From Mucilaginibacter sp. KACC 22773 (GTDB lineage: Bacteria; Bacteroidota; Bacteroidia; Sphingobacteriales; Sphingobacteriaceae), in assembly GCF_028736215.1 (NCBI RefSeq), contig NZ_CP117883.1, positions 5,208,001 through 5,272,000 of the forward strand: 64,000 bases of DNA, read 5' to 3'. The notes under the pieces are model-generated. The model had not been told where the DNA came from. It did no database searches and saw only the letters and a list, made by a program, of their open reading frames with translations. Shown piece after piece: positions 26,427-34,706 of this stretch. Every line of letters starts with the position of its first letter. Within the stretch, counting starts at the first letter, position 1. The position numbers and the translations under genes were made by a program.

Positions 26427-28667
26427 TTGAGATTAAAAAAACATATTGTAGATAATAATGGTACACGGGGGTTAATATCGGCGGTCTTTTTTATATTCTT
26501 AAGCCTTCCGGCATTTGCCAAATCACATCCCGAAGTTGACAGCATTAAAAACCTGTTATTGCCTGCGTCTGCATATCAAAAAAATCCGGATACCGCTACC
26601 ATTAACAAACTCAATAAAATAGCATCGGGTTATTTTAAATCGAACCCCGATAGCGCCTACTATTATGGCAAAAAAAGCATTGAGCTATCGCGCAAAATTA
26701 AATATCCGGAAGGTATAGCTAATGGTTTGCTGGAAACCGGGCACGTAAATTATTTTAAAGGCAACTCCAAACAAGCTAAACAAAATTTCGACGAAGCTAT
26801 AACCATATTCAAAAGCTTACATAACGATAAGGGCCTTAGTAAGGCCTACATTTCGTACGGGCGGATGTATAACCAACTGGCCGAATACAAACTCGCGTTA
26901 GGCTATTTAGATAAAGCGCGCCTGATTTGCCTGCGCAACCAGGACGAGCCTACCTTAACAGATTGCTATAAAAACATAGGTATAACATACTTTAGCAAAG
27001 GCCAGCTTTCAAATGCGCTCGACTTTTACTACAAGGGCCTTTTTATTGCGTTAAAAAACAACTATATAACAACCTCGGCCGAAATTTATAATGATATTGG
27101 TGTGGTATTGCAAAACATGGAGGTGTTTCCAAACGCCCTCGAATATTTCAAAAAAGCTATACAGGTATTTGAGGCCACCAATAACAAACAAGCTGTTGGC
27201 ACCATAAATGAAAACATTGGCGAAGTACTGCTTGCCCAGCATAAGTACGACGAGGCTATAGTGTATTTATTAAAATCGTTAAAAACCGCCAAACAGCAGG
27301 ATGATAAAGACGGGCTAAGTTCGGTTTATACAGATCTGGGCATGTGTTATGCGCATAAAAATCAAATTCCGCTTGCCAAATCATACCTGGATACATCGTT
27401 ACGGATAGCTACAAAATACCAGATTGTTTATAACCAGGCCTATGCTTCAAACGGTTATGCCACTGTTTATAATTTGTTGGGCGATTATAAAAATGCCTAT
27501 AAATACGCCGTGGATGGGCAGGCGCAGGCTATTAAACTGGGGAATATATCGGTACGCTCAAACTCCGCATTACAACTTAACAAAGCGATGGCCGGCCTTG
27601 GTAAATTTGAGGATGCCAACCGGATGCTAAATGAATACATCAGCCTTAAAAATCAAATTAACGATAATGAAAGCATTCAAAAGCTAACGTCATATAATTA
27701 CGAACTTGGCTTTGCCGAAAAGAAACGGCAACTTGCCCAACAACAACGCGAACGCGACCTGATATATCAACAGAAAATAAAAAGCCAACGCCTGGTTAAC
27801 GCCATATTTTCTATCATCATTGTGGGCATGATTGTTACTGTGGGTATTTATTACCGGCAAAAACGAAAGCAGCAAAAGATTAACGCCCTTTTGGAAGACC
27901 GTAACCACGAGATATTGAAACAAAAAGCCAACATTGACGACCAGGCCGAAAAGCTAAACGATTTAAATGTTTTAAAAGACAGGCTGATATCTATTTTAGC
28001 CCATGACCTGCGCGCGCCATTAAGCACACTGCGTGGGCTTTTCAGTTTATTACAGGACGACAGCATCAGCCACGAGGAATTGCTGGAAATGATACCCGGC
28101 GTATTAAAAAAGCTGGAATATACTTCTGATTTTCTTGATACCCTGCTATTCTGGATAAACAGCCAAATGGAAAACTTTGAAGCATCGGTAAAAAACTTTT
28201 CGATAAAAGGGCTGGTGAGTTTGGAGATTGAGAGCTATCATGAGCAAGCCCAATTAAAAGGTATTACCCTGGTGGATAGTATCCCCGCCAATTTATCCGC
28301 CTGGGCCGATCCAAACTCTATCCGCATTGTTATTCGTAACCTGATTACCAATGCGCTTAAATTTTGCCGTGAAGGTGATACCATAGAGATTTCGGCAACG
28401 ATGGAAGATAATAAAAGAATTGTTGTAAAGGTAAAAGATACCGGGGTAGGCATGTCTGCCGATCAGCGCGATAAACTGTTTAAAGGCAAGGTAAACAGCA
28501 AGGTTGGTACCAAAAATGAGTCGGGCACCGGCATGGGCATGCTGTTTTGCAAAGATCTGGTCGAAAAATGCCACGGCAAAATATGGGTGACCAGCCAACC
28601 GGGAGTAGGTACCGAATTTATGTTCACACTGCCGGCTGTAGCCGTTGCCACACCGGCCGAGGCATAA
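26427..28667 (+). CDS. TPR-containing sensor histidine kinase
   Basis: 746 residues, starting at TTG 26427 directly before a signal sequence (GLISAVFFIFLSLPAFA). Residues 50-430 hold about eight tetratricopeptide repeats in the periplasm. A membrane segment follows near residues 456-476 (LVNAIFSIIIVGMIVTVGIY), then a coiled coil. The phospho-acceptor is H526 in LAHDLRAPL. The ATPase part shows NLITNALKFC (N-box), VKDTGVGMS (G1) and GTGMGMLFC (G2). No response regulator is adjacent, so its partner is elsewhere. The signal sensed is unknown. A hairpin follows the stop. Confidence 0.88.
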   Translation: MRLKKHIVDNNGTRGLISAVFFIFLSLPAFAKSHPEVDSIKNLLLPASAYQKNPDTATINKLNKIASGYFKSNPDSAYYYGKKSIELSRKIKYPEGIANGLLETGHVNYFKGNSKQAKQNFDEAITIFKSLHNDKGLSKAYISYGRMYNQLAEYKLALGYLDKARLICLRNQDEPTLTDCYKNIGITYFSKGQLSNALDFYYKGLFIALKNNYITTSAEIYNDIGVVLQNMEVFPNALEYFKKAIQVFEATNNKQAVGTINENIGEVLLAQHKYDEAIVYLLKSLKTAKQQDDKDGLSSVYTDLGMCYAHKNQIPLAKSYLDTSLRIATKYQIVYNQAYASNGYATVYNLLGDYKNAYKYAVDGQAQAIKLGNISVRSNSALQLNKAMAGLGKFEDANRMLNEYISLKNQINDNESIQKLTSYNYELGFAEKKRQLAQQQRERDLIYQQKIKSQRLVNAIFSIIIVGMIVTVGIYYRQKRKQQKINALLEDRNHEILKQKANIDDQAEKLNDLNVLKDRLISILAHDLRAPLSTLRGLFSLLQDDSISHEELLEMIPGVLKKLEYTSDFLDTLLFWINSQMENFEASVKNFSIKGLVSLEIESYHEQAQLKGITLVDSIPANLSAWADPNSIRIVIRNLITNALKFCREGDTIEISATMEDNKRIVVKVKDTGVGMSADQRDKLFKGKVNSKVGTKNESGTGMGMLFCKDLVEKCHGKIWVTSQPGVGTEFMFTLPAVAVATPAEA

Positions 28668-28679
28668 ACCAACAATAAA

Positions 28680-28714
28680 AAAGCCTTTCAAGCTTAAAAC
28701 TCGAAAGGCTTTCA
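28680..28714 (+). terminator. Terminator after the histidine kinase gene
   Basis: AAAGCCTTTC (28680-28689) and GAAAGGCTTT (28703-28712) pair perfectly over 10 bases. The A-run before and T-run after make it usable in both directions, but the convergent carA gene lies 48 bases further on and may use other signals. Confidence 0.7.
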
Positions 28715-28720
28715 AAATCA

Positions 28721-28746
28721 TCTGCACATCTAAAATCTGCACATCT
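28721..28746. repeat. Two copies of TCTGCACATCT
   Basis: Exact copies at 28721-28731 and 28736-28746, 15 bases apart, between the convergent kinase and carA genes. The same 11-mer is found at 25096-25106 and inverted at 44405-44415. Confidence 0.75.
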
Positions 28747-28759
28747 GCATATCCGCAGC

Positions 28760-29860
28760 TTATTTCATCAGGTTGATAAAATCATCAAACAAATACCTTG
28801 AATCGTGCGGGCCAGGTGACGACTCCGGGTGATACTGTACCGAGAATGCTCTTTTATCTTTTACACGGATACCTTCTATCGATTGATCGTTAAGGTTTAC
28901 ATGGGTAATTTCTACTTTATCAGATGCACGTACGGCTTCGGGGATCACGCCAAAACCATGGTTTTGCGATGTTACCTCGCAATGATTGATAATGATATTT
29001 TTTACCGGGTGGTTTAAACCTCGGTGACCGTTAAACATTTTTTTAGTTGGGATATCGTTAGCCAAAGCCAGTAACTGGTGGCCTAAGCAAATGCCAAACA
29101 TCGGTTTATCGGCGGCTAAAATTTCTTTTACCGTATCAATGGCGTAAGGCATAGCCGATGGATCGCCGGGGCCGTTTGATATAAAATATCCGTTTGGCGC
29201 AAAATCCTTTTCCATTTCGGCATAAGTAGTTTTTGCGGGGAAAACTTTGGCATAAACATCACGGTCGTCAAAGTTGCGCAGGATGTTTTTCTTTACACCC
29301 AAATCAAGTACCGCTACACGATAGGCGGCATCCTCGCTACCAAAAGTGTAAGTTTCGGTGGTTGATACCTGCGACGATAGTTCCAATCCGTCCATAGAAG
29401 GCACTTCGGCCAGCCTGGCTTTCAGCTCTTCGATATCTAATATCTCCGAAGAAATGATAGCATTCATGGCTCCCTTATCGCGGATATGGCGTACTATCTG
29501 GCGGGTATCAACATCGCTGATGCCTACTATATTTTGCTGCTGAAAATAGTCCTGGATAGATTCGTTAGCCTGTTTGCGGCTGTAAGCAATGTTGTAGTTT
29601 TTACAAACCAGGCCTGCAATCTGGATATTACCCGATTCAACTTCGCTATCGGCAATGCCATAATTACCAATGTGCGCATTGGTAGCAACCATTATTTGCC
29701 CGAAGTATGATGGGTCGGTAAAAATTTCCTGGTAACCGGTCATTCCTGTATTAAAACAGATTTCGCCGGTAGTAGTACCTATCTTTCCTGCGGCTTTACC
29801 GTAAAATACGGTGCCATCAGCCAATAAAAGTACTGCCGGTAATTTGGTGAAGTGCGTCAT
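28760..29860 (-). CDS. carA: Carbamoyl-phosphate synthase small (glutaminase) subunit
   Basis: 366 residues. It hydrolyses glutamine and passes ammonia to the large subunit CarB, for arginine and pyrimidine synthesis. The N-terminal CPSase small-chain domain (residues 8-140; ICFNTGMTGYQEIFTDPSY) and the class I glutaminase domain are complete. The nucleophile Cys is in FGICLGHQLLALA, and His-Glu are in YHPESSPGPHDS. The length matches the family. carB is not in the window. A TACTTTTG promoter box lies about 100 bases upstream, which gives a long leader. Confidence 0.95.
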   Translation of the reverse strand: MTHFTKLPAVLLLADGTVFYGKAAGKIGTTTGEICFNTGMTGYQEIFTDPSYFGQIMVATNAHIGNYGIADSEVESGNIQIAGLVCKNYNIAYSRKQANESIQDYFQQQNIVGISDVDTRQIVRHIRDKGAMNAIISSEILDIEELKARLAEVPSMDGLELSSQVSTTETYTFGSEDAAYRVAVLDLGVKKNILRNFDDRDVYAKVFPAKTTYAEMEKDFAPNGYFISNGPGDPSAMPYAIDTVKEILAADKPMFGICLGHQLLALANDIPTKKMFNGHRGLNHPVKNIIINHCEVTSQNHGFGVIPEAVRASDKVEITHVNLNDQSIEGIRVKDKRAFSVQYHPESSPGPHDSRYLFDDFINLMK

Positions 29861-29962
29861 TTAGCAAAAAAATTGAATGGATTATTAAATCGGATCGCCT
29901 GGTTCAAAGCCCCGTGAAAACTAATAGAAATATTGAAGTAAGGAACTTCCGGATTCACGGTG

Positions 29963-29970
29963 CAAAAGTA
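29963..29970 (-). promoter_or_regulatory. -7 promoter box for carA
   Basis: Reads TACTTTTG on the minus strand. It is 102 bases before the carA start, so the transcript would have a leader of about 95 bases. No TTG is seen at the usual distance. Confidence 0.4.
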
Positions 29971-30015
29971 AGAGAATATTTCGGATTTAAAACACGAATT
30001 TCAGAAATTAACAGA

Positions 30016-30118
30016 CACGAATTTCACGAATGGAATAAATTAATACGAATTGAATGCGCTGTCAATTGAGTTAATTTATTAGCGTTAGTCTAATTAGATT
30101 AAATTCGTGAAATTCGTG
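30016..30118. repeat. Compound inverted repeat between carA and panB
   Basis: Outer arms CACGAATTTCACGAAT (30016-30031) and its exact reverse complement at 30103-30118. Inside them AATAAATTAA (30034-30043) pairs with TTAATTTATT (30071-30080). It lies in the divergent spacer and its right arm ends 10 bases before the panB promoter box. Confidence 0.8.
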
Positions 30119-30128
30119 CGTTTCAAAT

Positions 30129-30136
30129 TACCTTTG
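30129..30136 (+). promoter_or_regulatory. -7 promoter box for panB
   Basis: TACCTTTG, matching TAnnTTTG, 23 bases before ATG 30160. It overlaps the GTG at 30136, which rules out that upstream start. Confidence 0.5.
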
Positions 30137-30159
30137 TGCTTTCTTTAATACATTTAACC

Positions 30160-30972
30160 ATGTCTGTAAACAAAGAAGTTAAAAGGATTACCACCCATAT
30201 TTTGCAGGAGATGAAAAACCGTGGCGAAAAAATTGCCATGCTTACCGCATACGATTACTCCATGGCTACCATTGTAGATGAAGCCGGCATGGACATCATC
30301 CTGGTAGGCGATTCGGCCTCAAACGTGATGGCCGGGCATGAAACCACGCTTCCGATAACGCTCGATCAGATGATATACCATGCATCGTCAGTTGTTCGCG
30401 CGGCCAAACGCGCATTGGTTGTTGTTGATTTGCCCTTCGGATCATACCAGGGTAACTCCAAAGAGGCGCTTAACTCGTCTATCCGGATCATGAAAGAATC
30501 TGGCGCCCATGCTGTTAAAATGGAAGGAGGCGTAGAAATAGCCGAATCTGTAAGCCGTATCCTTACAGCAGGAATCCCGGTAATGGGCCATTTGGGCTTA
30601 ACGCCACAATCTATTTATAAATTTGGCACCTACACGGTACGCGCCAAGGAGGAAGTTGAGGCCCAAAAGCTGCGTGAAGATGCGCTTAAATTACAGGAGC
30701 TTGGCTGCTTTGCTATTGTGCTTGAAAAAATACCGGCCAAGCTGGCAACAGAAGTTAGCCAAAGCGTACAAATCCCTATTATAGGTATCGGTGCCGGCCA
30801 GTGCGACGGCCAGGTTTTGGTAATACACGATATGCTGGGGATTAACAACGATTTTAAGCCGCGTTTTTTACGCCAGTATTCTAATTTATATGAGCAGATG
30901 AACGGCGCTTTCAAAAACTACATCAGCGATGTAAAATCAAAAAGCTTCCCGAGTGATAAGGAACAATATTAG
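30160..30972 (+). CDS. panB: 3-methyl-2-oxobutanoate hydroxymethyltransferase (pantothenate synthesis)
   Basis: 270 residues. It transfers a hydroxymethyl group from methylene-tetrahydrofolate to alpha-ketoisovalerate to give ketopantoate, the first committed step to pantothenate and CoA. The signature blocks are complete: MLTAYDYSMATIVDEAGMDIILVGDSASNVMAG, DLPFGSYQ, VKMEGG, GHLGLTPQSI and IGIGAGQCDGQVLV. ATG 30160 is chosen because a promoter box ends at 30136. Other pan genes are not in the window. Confidence 0.95.
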   Translation: MSVNKEVKRITTHILQEMKNRGEKIAMLTAYDYSMATIVDEAGMDIILVGDSASNVMAGHETTLPITLDQMIYHASSVVRAAKRALVVVDLPFGSYQGNSKEALNSSIRIMKESGAHAVKMEGGVEIAESVSRILTAGIPVMGHLGLTPQSIYKFGTYTVRAKEEVEAQKLREDALKLQELGCFAIVLEKIPAKLATEVSQSVQIPIIGIGAGQCDGQVLVIHDMLGINNDFKPRFLRQYSNLYEQMNGAFKNYISDVKSKSFPSDKEQY

Positions 30973-30978
30973 ATAGCC

Positions 30979-31036
30979 CATGGTTGATAGTTCATGGTTC
31001 ATAGCCGTTTGCGGTGGCCATGAACTATCAACCATG
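30979..31036. repeat. Perfect 19-bp inverted repeat in the panB - rluA spacer
   Basis: Arms 30979-30997 and 31018-31036 (CATGGTTGATAGTTCATGG and complement) around a 20-base centre. They fill almost the whole 77-base spacer. It could be a terminator for panB without a T-run, or a dispersed spacer repeat. It ends 13 bases before the next start codon, so its hairpin could also affect translation of that gene. Confidence 0.85.
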
Positions 31037-31049
31037 AACCAAAAATAGA

Positions 31050-31775
31050 ATGGCCCGCCCCGAGTTTAATTATACCAGTTTTGATGTTACTGATAAGGAT
31101 ATCCTTTATGAGGATAATCACCTTATTGCGGTGAACAAACGTGCCGGGGATATTGTACAGGTTGACGATACCGGCGACGAATCATTAGACGATAAAGTTA
31201 AAAAGTACATAGCCCAAAAATACAACAAGCCCAATGGCGCGTTTTTAGGCGTGGTGCACCGGCTGGACAGGCCGGTGAGCGGCGTTATCCTGTTTGCCAA
31301 AACCAGTAAAGCGCTTGAGCGGATCAATAAAATGTTTAAAGGCCGCGAAATGCATAAAACCTATTATGCCGTGGTGCGCAAAAAACCGTATCCTGAATCG
31401 GGCACATTGGTACATTGGCTGGTAAAAAATCCGCAAAAAAACGTAACCAAAGCTCACGACAAAGAGGTGCAAGGCAGTTTACGATCTGAACTGAGCTACA
31501 AACTGGTTGCCGAGCTTAACGGGTACTACCTGGTAGAAGTTGACCCGATAACCGGCCGGCCGCACCAAATCCGCGTACAGCTATCAACGCTGGGCTCACC
31601 TATAGTAGGCGATAATAAGTACGGATATCCGCGTGGCAGCCTGCGTAAGAGCATCTGCCTTCATGCCCGTAAGCTTACCTTTATTCACCCGGTAAAAAAC
31701 GAGCCTATCGAAATTATAGCCCCGGTTCCGCGCGATGGCTTTTGGGAGAAATTTGAGGGGATGATGGTTGGGTAA
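31050..31775 (+). CDS. RluA family pseudouridine synthase
   Basis: 241 residues. The catalytic Asp is in GVVHRLDRPVSGVILFAKT (HRLDR motif). The later blocks GRPHQIRVQLSTLGSPIVGD and ICLHARKLTFIHP are standard for RluA/RluD enzymes, which change uridine to pseudouridine in 23S rRNA or tRNA. There is no S4 domain at the N-terminus, so it is a short form. The target site is not clear. It follows panB across a hairpin spacer. Confidence 0.92.
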   Translation: MARPEFNYTSFDVTDKDILYEDNHLIAVNKRAGDIVQVDDTGDESLDDKVKKYIAQKYNKPNGAFLGVVHRLDRPVSGVILFAKTSKALERINKMFKGREMHKTYYAVVRKKPYPESGTLVHWLVKNPQKNVTKAHDKEVQGSLRSELSYKLVAELNGYYLVEVDPITGRPHQIRVQLSTLGSPIVGDNKYGYPRGSLRKSICLHARKLTFIHPVKNEPIEIIAPVPRDGFWEKFEGMMVG

Positions 31776-31778
31776 TTC

Positions 31779-31796
31779 AAAAGTAAAAATTCAAAA
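31779..31796. repeat. 18-mer direct repeat, copy 1 (right of rluA-type gene)
   Basis: AAAAGTAAAAATTCAAAA, found again in the same orientation at 32827-32844, so the two copies flank the yiaK-like gene. It sits in a tract of CAAAATT-type words between convergent genes. Confidence 0.75.
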
Positions 31797-31817
31797 TTCA
31801 AAAATAGAGGAGCGGCT

Positions 31818-32807
31818 TTATAGACCCCTCACCACATCCCAAATCCGCTCATCAACCAAAACCCCTTCGGATAAATTTCTTTCACGGGTTTTCAGGGTAT
31901 TTTCGCCGGGATAGCTTATTGTACCACCCTCTTGCTCAGGGGTACTGGTTTTGGTGTAAGCGATGATCTCTTCAATTAAGGTGGCTGTTTGCTGATCGTT
32001 TGCAGGTTTTATGCAGATAAATACCTGCGATATGCCGGAATCGGCCCCGCTTTCGGTTATTCTTGCTGTGGAGTTTCCACCGCTTAATACAGTAGCCAAA
32101 AGATCGAGCACCAGGGCAAGCCCCGATCCTTTCCAAAACCCAATAGGAAGTAGCCTTTTTGCCCCAAGGATGGCTGCCGGATTAGTACTTAAATTACCTT
32201 CGCTATCATATCCGCCCGGTAAGGGCAATGGCTCGTTACTATTTTCGTATTGCTTCAACTTCCCCAACGAGTATTGCGATATGGCCATATCCAACACCAC
32301 ATGCCCATCTTTACGTGGCACAGCTATCACCAGGGGGTTATTGCCCAAACGTGGCTCAAGGCCGCCCCAGGGTGGCAGGTTGGCAATGGTATTGGTAAAG
32401 CATAAACCTATGTAACCGGCATTGGCAGCCTGCCAGCCGTAGGTGCCACCGCGCATCCAGTGGTTGGTATTTTTTAGTGCCACACATCCTATTCCGTTAT
32501 CACTTGCAAGTTGGATAGCCCTATCCATACAAAACCTGGCGTTCAGCATCCCGGGACCCAAATTGCCATTCCATTGTTCCATGGCACCAAAACCAGCTTG
32601 CCGGTTGGGTTGGTTATCCGGTTTAACCAGCCCATCTTTTACGTGCTGCACAAAAACCGGAAAACGGTTTAATCCATGCGTATATATGCCGTCTCTGCTG
32701 TTTTCAGCAAAAATAACAGCACACTTGTCGGCCTTGTCATTTGTAAAGTCGAGGCTTAGTAAAACACGTTTAAATTCGGCTTTAAGCAGCGGGAATGGGA
32801 TACGCAT
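31818..32807 (-). CDS. yiaK: YiaK-type 3-dehydro-L-gulonate 2-dehydrogenase (Ldh family)
   Basis: 329 residues of the malate/L-lactate (Ldh_2) dehydrogenase family, closest in style to YiaK/DlgD, an NAD(P)-linked 2,3-diketo-L-gulonate reductase in ascorbate or gulonate breakdown. The catalytic His is likely in GIYTHGLNRFP, and the conserved NTNHWMRGGTYGWQAANAGYIG and FTNTIANLPPWGG blocks are present. No other ascorbate genes are near. It is flanked by an 18-base direct repeat on both sides. Confidence 0.85.
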   Translation of the reverse strand: MRIPFPLLKAEFKRVLLSLDFTNDKADKCAVIFAENSRDGIYTHGLNRFPVFVQHVKDGLVKPDNQPNRQAGFGAMEQWNGNLGPGMLNARFCMDRAIQLASDNGIGCVALKNTNHWMRGGTYGWQAANAGYIGLCFTNTIANLPPWGGLEPRLGNNPLVIAVPRKDGHVVLDMAISQYSLGKLKQYENSNEPLPLPGGYDSEGNLSTNPAAILGAKRLLPIGFWKGSGLALVLDLLATVLSGGNSTARITESGADSGISQVFICIKPANDQQTATLIEEIIAYTKTSTPEQEGGTISYPGENTLKTRERNLSEGVLVDERIWDVVRGL

Positions 32808-32826
32808 GGTTTTAATTTCAAAAGTT

Positions 32827-32844
32827 AAAAGTAAAAATTCAAAA
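32827..32844. repeat. 18-mer direct repeat, copy 2 (upstream of yiaK-like gene)
   Basis: Exact match to 31779-31796. The wider tract (32811-32851) is made of AAAAGTTAAAA and AATTCAAAA words and lies within the leader of the yiaK-like gene. Confidence 0.75.
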
Positions 32845-32958
32845 GTTAAAACCGCTACATCAGCTTGAAGATGTTGGCCGTTCCATTAAAATAAAAAACG
32901 TTTAAAACAGTTATTTAAATATACCCCCTGCCGGTGGATTAATAACTGCAGGATTTCA

Positions 32959-32966
32959 TATTTTTG
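32959..32966 (+). promoter_or_regulatory. -7 promoter box of the lipocalin-like gene
   Basis: TATTTTTG, matching TAnnTTTG, 15 bases before ATG 32982. It overlaps the TTG at 32964, which supports the ATG as start. Confidence 0.45.
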
Positions 32967-32981
32967 CGCGTACATTATTTC

Positions 32982-33503
32982 ATGAAAAAAAAATTTCCAT
33001 TACTCTTTATACTTGCCTTAGTTGTCGTTGGGGCACTGGTAAACTCCTGCAAAAAAGATAAAAACAGCAATATTCCGGCCCTTTTAGCCAGCGGTGTTTG
33101 GCAACTAGCCTCGATACAGGTTTACCATTACACAGGGAATACGCAGGTAGGCAACCCTGACACCTTAAATACCGATTGTGATAAAAACCAGTATTTTACT
33201 TTCAAAAGCGATAATACCTGCAGCTACACCAATTTTGATTGTATTGAGCAAACATCAACCGGCACCTGGACGTTGACCGAAAACAGGTTATACTTCTCAT
33301 CAGATATGGTGGCTAAAGATACGGTAGCAGGTGGCACCATGAGTACCGAAAAACCATTTGACTACACACAGATTGAAACCCTTGGCAATTACTCGCTGGT
33401 ATTACAAACCGGCGACGTTGAACCCAATTATTCGGCCACTAAGGCCCGCACGGTGGTTCGCTATGGATTTATCAGGCAAAAAGCTATAACAAGTAGCAAT
33501 TAA
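32982..33503 (+). CDS. Lipocalin-like lipoprotein
   Basis: 173 residues starting MKKKFPLLFILALVVVGALVNSCKK, a lipoprotein signal with Cys at about residue 23. The mature part has the LLASGVWQLASIQVY start and GTWTLTENRLYF block of the Bacteroidota lipocalin-like/DUF5004-type proteins, an eight-strand barrel. Two further Cys (DCDKN and FDCIEQ) may form a disulfide. Function unknown; binding of a small ligand in the periplasm or at the surface is possible. Confidence 0.7.
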   Translation: MKKKFPLLFILALVVVGALVNSCKKDKNSNIPALLASGVWQLASIQVYHYTGNTQVGNPDTLNTDCDKNQYFTFKSDNTCSYTNFDCIEQTSTGTWTLTENRLYFSSDMVAKDTVAGGTMSTEKPFDYTQIETLGNYSLVLQTGDVEPNYSATKARTVVRYGFIRQKAITSSN

Positions 33504-33606
33504 ATCACATAAAAAATTATATTTGAATATTATTGAACGGTTTATAAATTGCCCTTAACATATTAATTACCGTTTGAGGCAGTTTCATCACCTTTGAAAA
33601 ACTTTA

Positions 33607-34185
33607 ATGAAGAAACGAATTGCCATTTTTGCTTCAGGTTCGGGATCAAACGCCCAAAAAATAATGGAGTATTTTAAACGCAATGCCGAGGCCGAAGTTG
33701 TATTGATACTCACCAACAACCCGCAAGCCTTTGTGTTACAGCGAGCCGACAATTTTGAAGTGCCATCGCACGTATTTACACGTAATGAATTTTTTGAGAC
33801 AGATGATGTAATCCGCCTGCTCAAAAACCTGCAGGTAGACCTTATCGTACTGGCCGGTTTTTTATGGCTGATTCCGGCGTCATTATTAAAGGCATTTCCC
33901 AACAAAATCATCAACCTGCACCCTGCCCTGCTGCCCAAATATGGTGGTAAAGGCATGTACGGAGATCATGTACACAAAGCTATTTTAGATGCCGGGGAAG
34001 AAGAAAGCGGTATAACAATTCATTTTGTAAACGAACAGTTTGATGAAGGTGAAGTTATCCATCAGTCGAAATTCAAAATTGAACCGGGCGACAACCTTGA
34101 GATGATCAAATTCAAAGGCCAGCAGCTCGAACACCTGCACTTCCCAAAAGTTGTGGAAGCATTGCTGAAGAAGATGAAAAGCTAA
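33607..34185 (+). CDS. purN: Phosphoribosylglycinamide formyltransferase
   Basis: 192 residues. It transfers a formyl group from 10-formyl-tetrahydrofolate to GAR in purine synthesis. The N-terminal IAIFASGSGSNAQKI nucleotide loop, catalytic NLHPALLPKYGG (with the key Asn and His) and the Asp in GITIHFVNEQFDEGEVI are all present. The length fits PurN. Other pur genes are not adjacent. Confidence 0.95.
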   Translation: MKKRIAIFASGSGSNAQKIMEYFKRNAEAEVVLILTNNPQAFVLQRADNFEVPSHVFTRNEFFETDDVIRLLKNLQVDLIVLAGFLWLIPASLLKAFPNKIINLHPALLPKYGGKGMYGDHVHKAILDAGEEESGITIHFVNEQFDEGEVIHQSKFKIEPGDNLEMIKFKGQQLEHLHFPKVVEALLKKMKS

Positions 34186-34317
34186 TACGGTTTAGGGATT
34201 TTGCTGGATTGACCGGATTGTTATGAATTTGATTTCCTGTCGAAATCTGATAATCTGATTAATCGGGCTCAGGCAAAAAATCCGAAATCCCGGTTCCCAA
34301 ATCCAAAATCAAAAAGA

Positions 34318-34325
34318 TACCTTTG
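34318..34325 (+). promoter_or_regulatory. -7 promoter box at the MerR-type gene
   Basis: TACCTTTG, a full match to TAnnTTTG. It ends only 3 bases before ATG 34329, so the transcript would be leaderless or use the ATG at 34359. Confidence 0.5.
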
Positions 34326-34328
34326 CAT

Positions 34329-34664
34329 ATGGCTTACAAAGAACGTGAAATAAGCAAAATGTATTACACCATGGGCGAGGTATCGGCCATGTTTGATGTA
34401 AACCAATCGCTTATCCGTTTTTATGAAAAGGAGTTTGATGTACTTCAGCCAAAAAAAAACAAAAAAGGCAACCGCTATTTTACACCGGAAGATATCGAGA
34501 ATTTCAAGATCATCTTCCACCTCATCCGCGATAAAGGCTATACCCTCAACGGCGCCAAAGAACACCTGAAAAGCAACCTGGGCGACCATAAAGAAAACCA
34601 ACGGGTAATTGATTCGCTCGAAAACATCAAAAAATTCCTGCTGGAAGTAAGGGACCAGTTGTAG
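34329..34664 (+). CDS. MerR family transcriptional regulator
   Basis: 111 residues. The winged helix-turn-helix is MYYTMGEVSAMFDVNQSLIRFYEKEFDVL (about residues 11-39) and the wing is KKGNRYFTPEDIENFKIIFHLI. The C-terminal 35 residues form a dimerisation coiled coil; no effector domain is present. The start is uncertain. ATG 34329 keeps the KEREISK segment that I recall in relatives, but the promoter box ends at 34325; ATG 34359 would leave a normal leader. Confidence 0.88.
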   Translation: MAYKEREISKMYYTMGEVSAMFDVNQSLIRFYEKEFDVLQPKKNKKGNRYFTPEDIENFKIIFHLIRDKGYTLNGAKEHLKSNLGDHKENQRVIDSLENIKKFLLEVRDQL

Positions 34665-34706
34665 ATATCCTCCTAAAACATATCTTTATTGTTTTCTATA
34701 TCATAA

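Noticed and set aside
30136..30159. Upstream GTG extension of panB
   Set aside because: The GTG overlaps the TACCTTTG promoter box, so it cannot be in the message.
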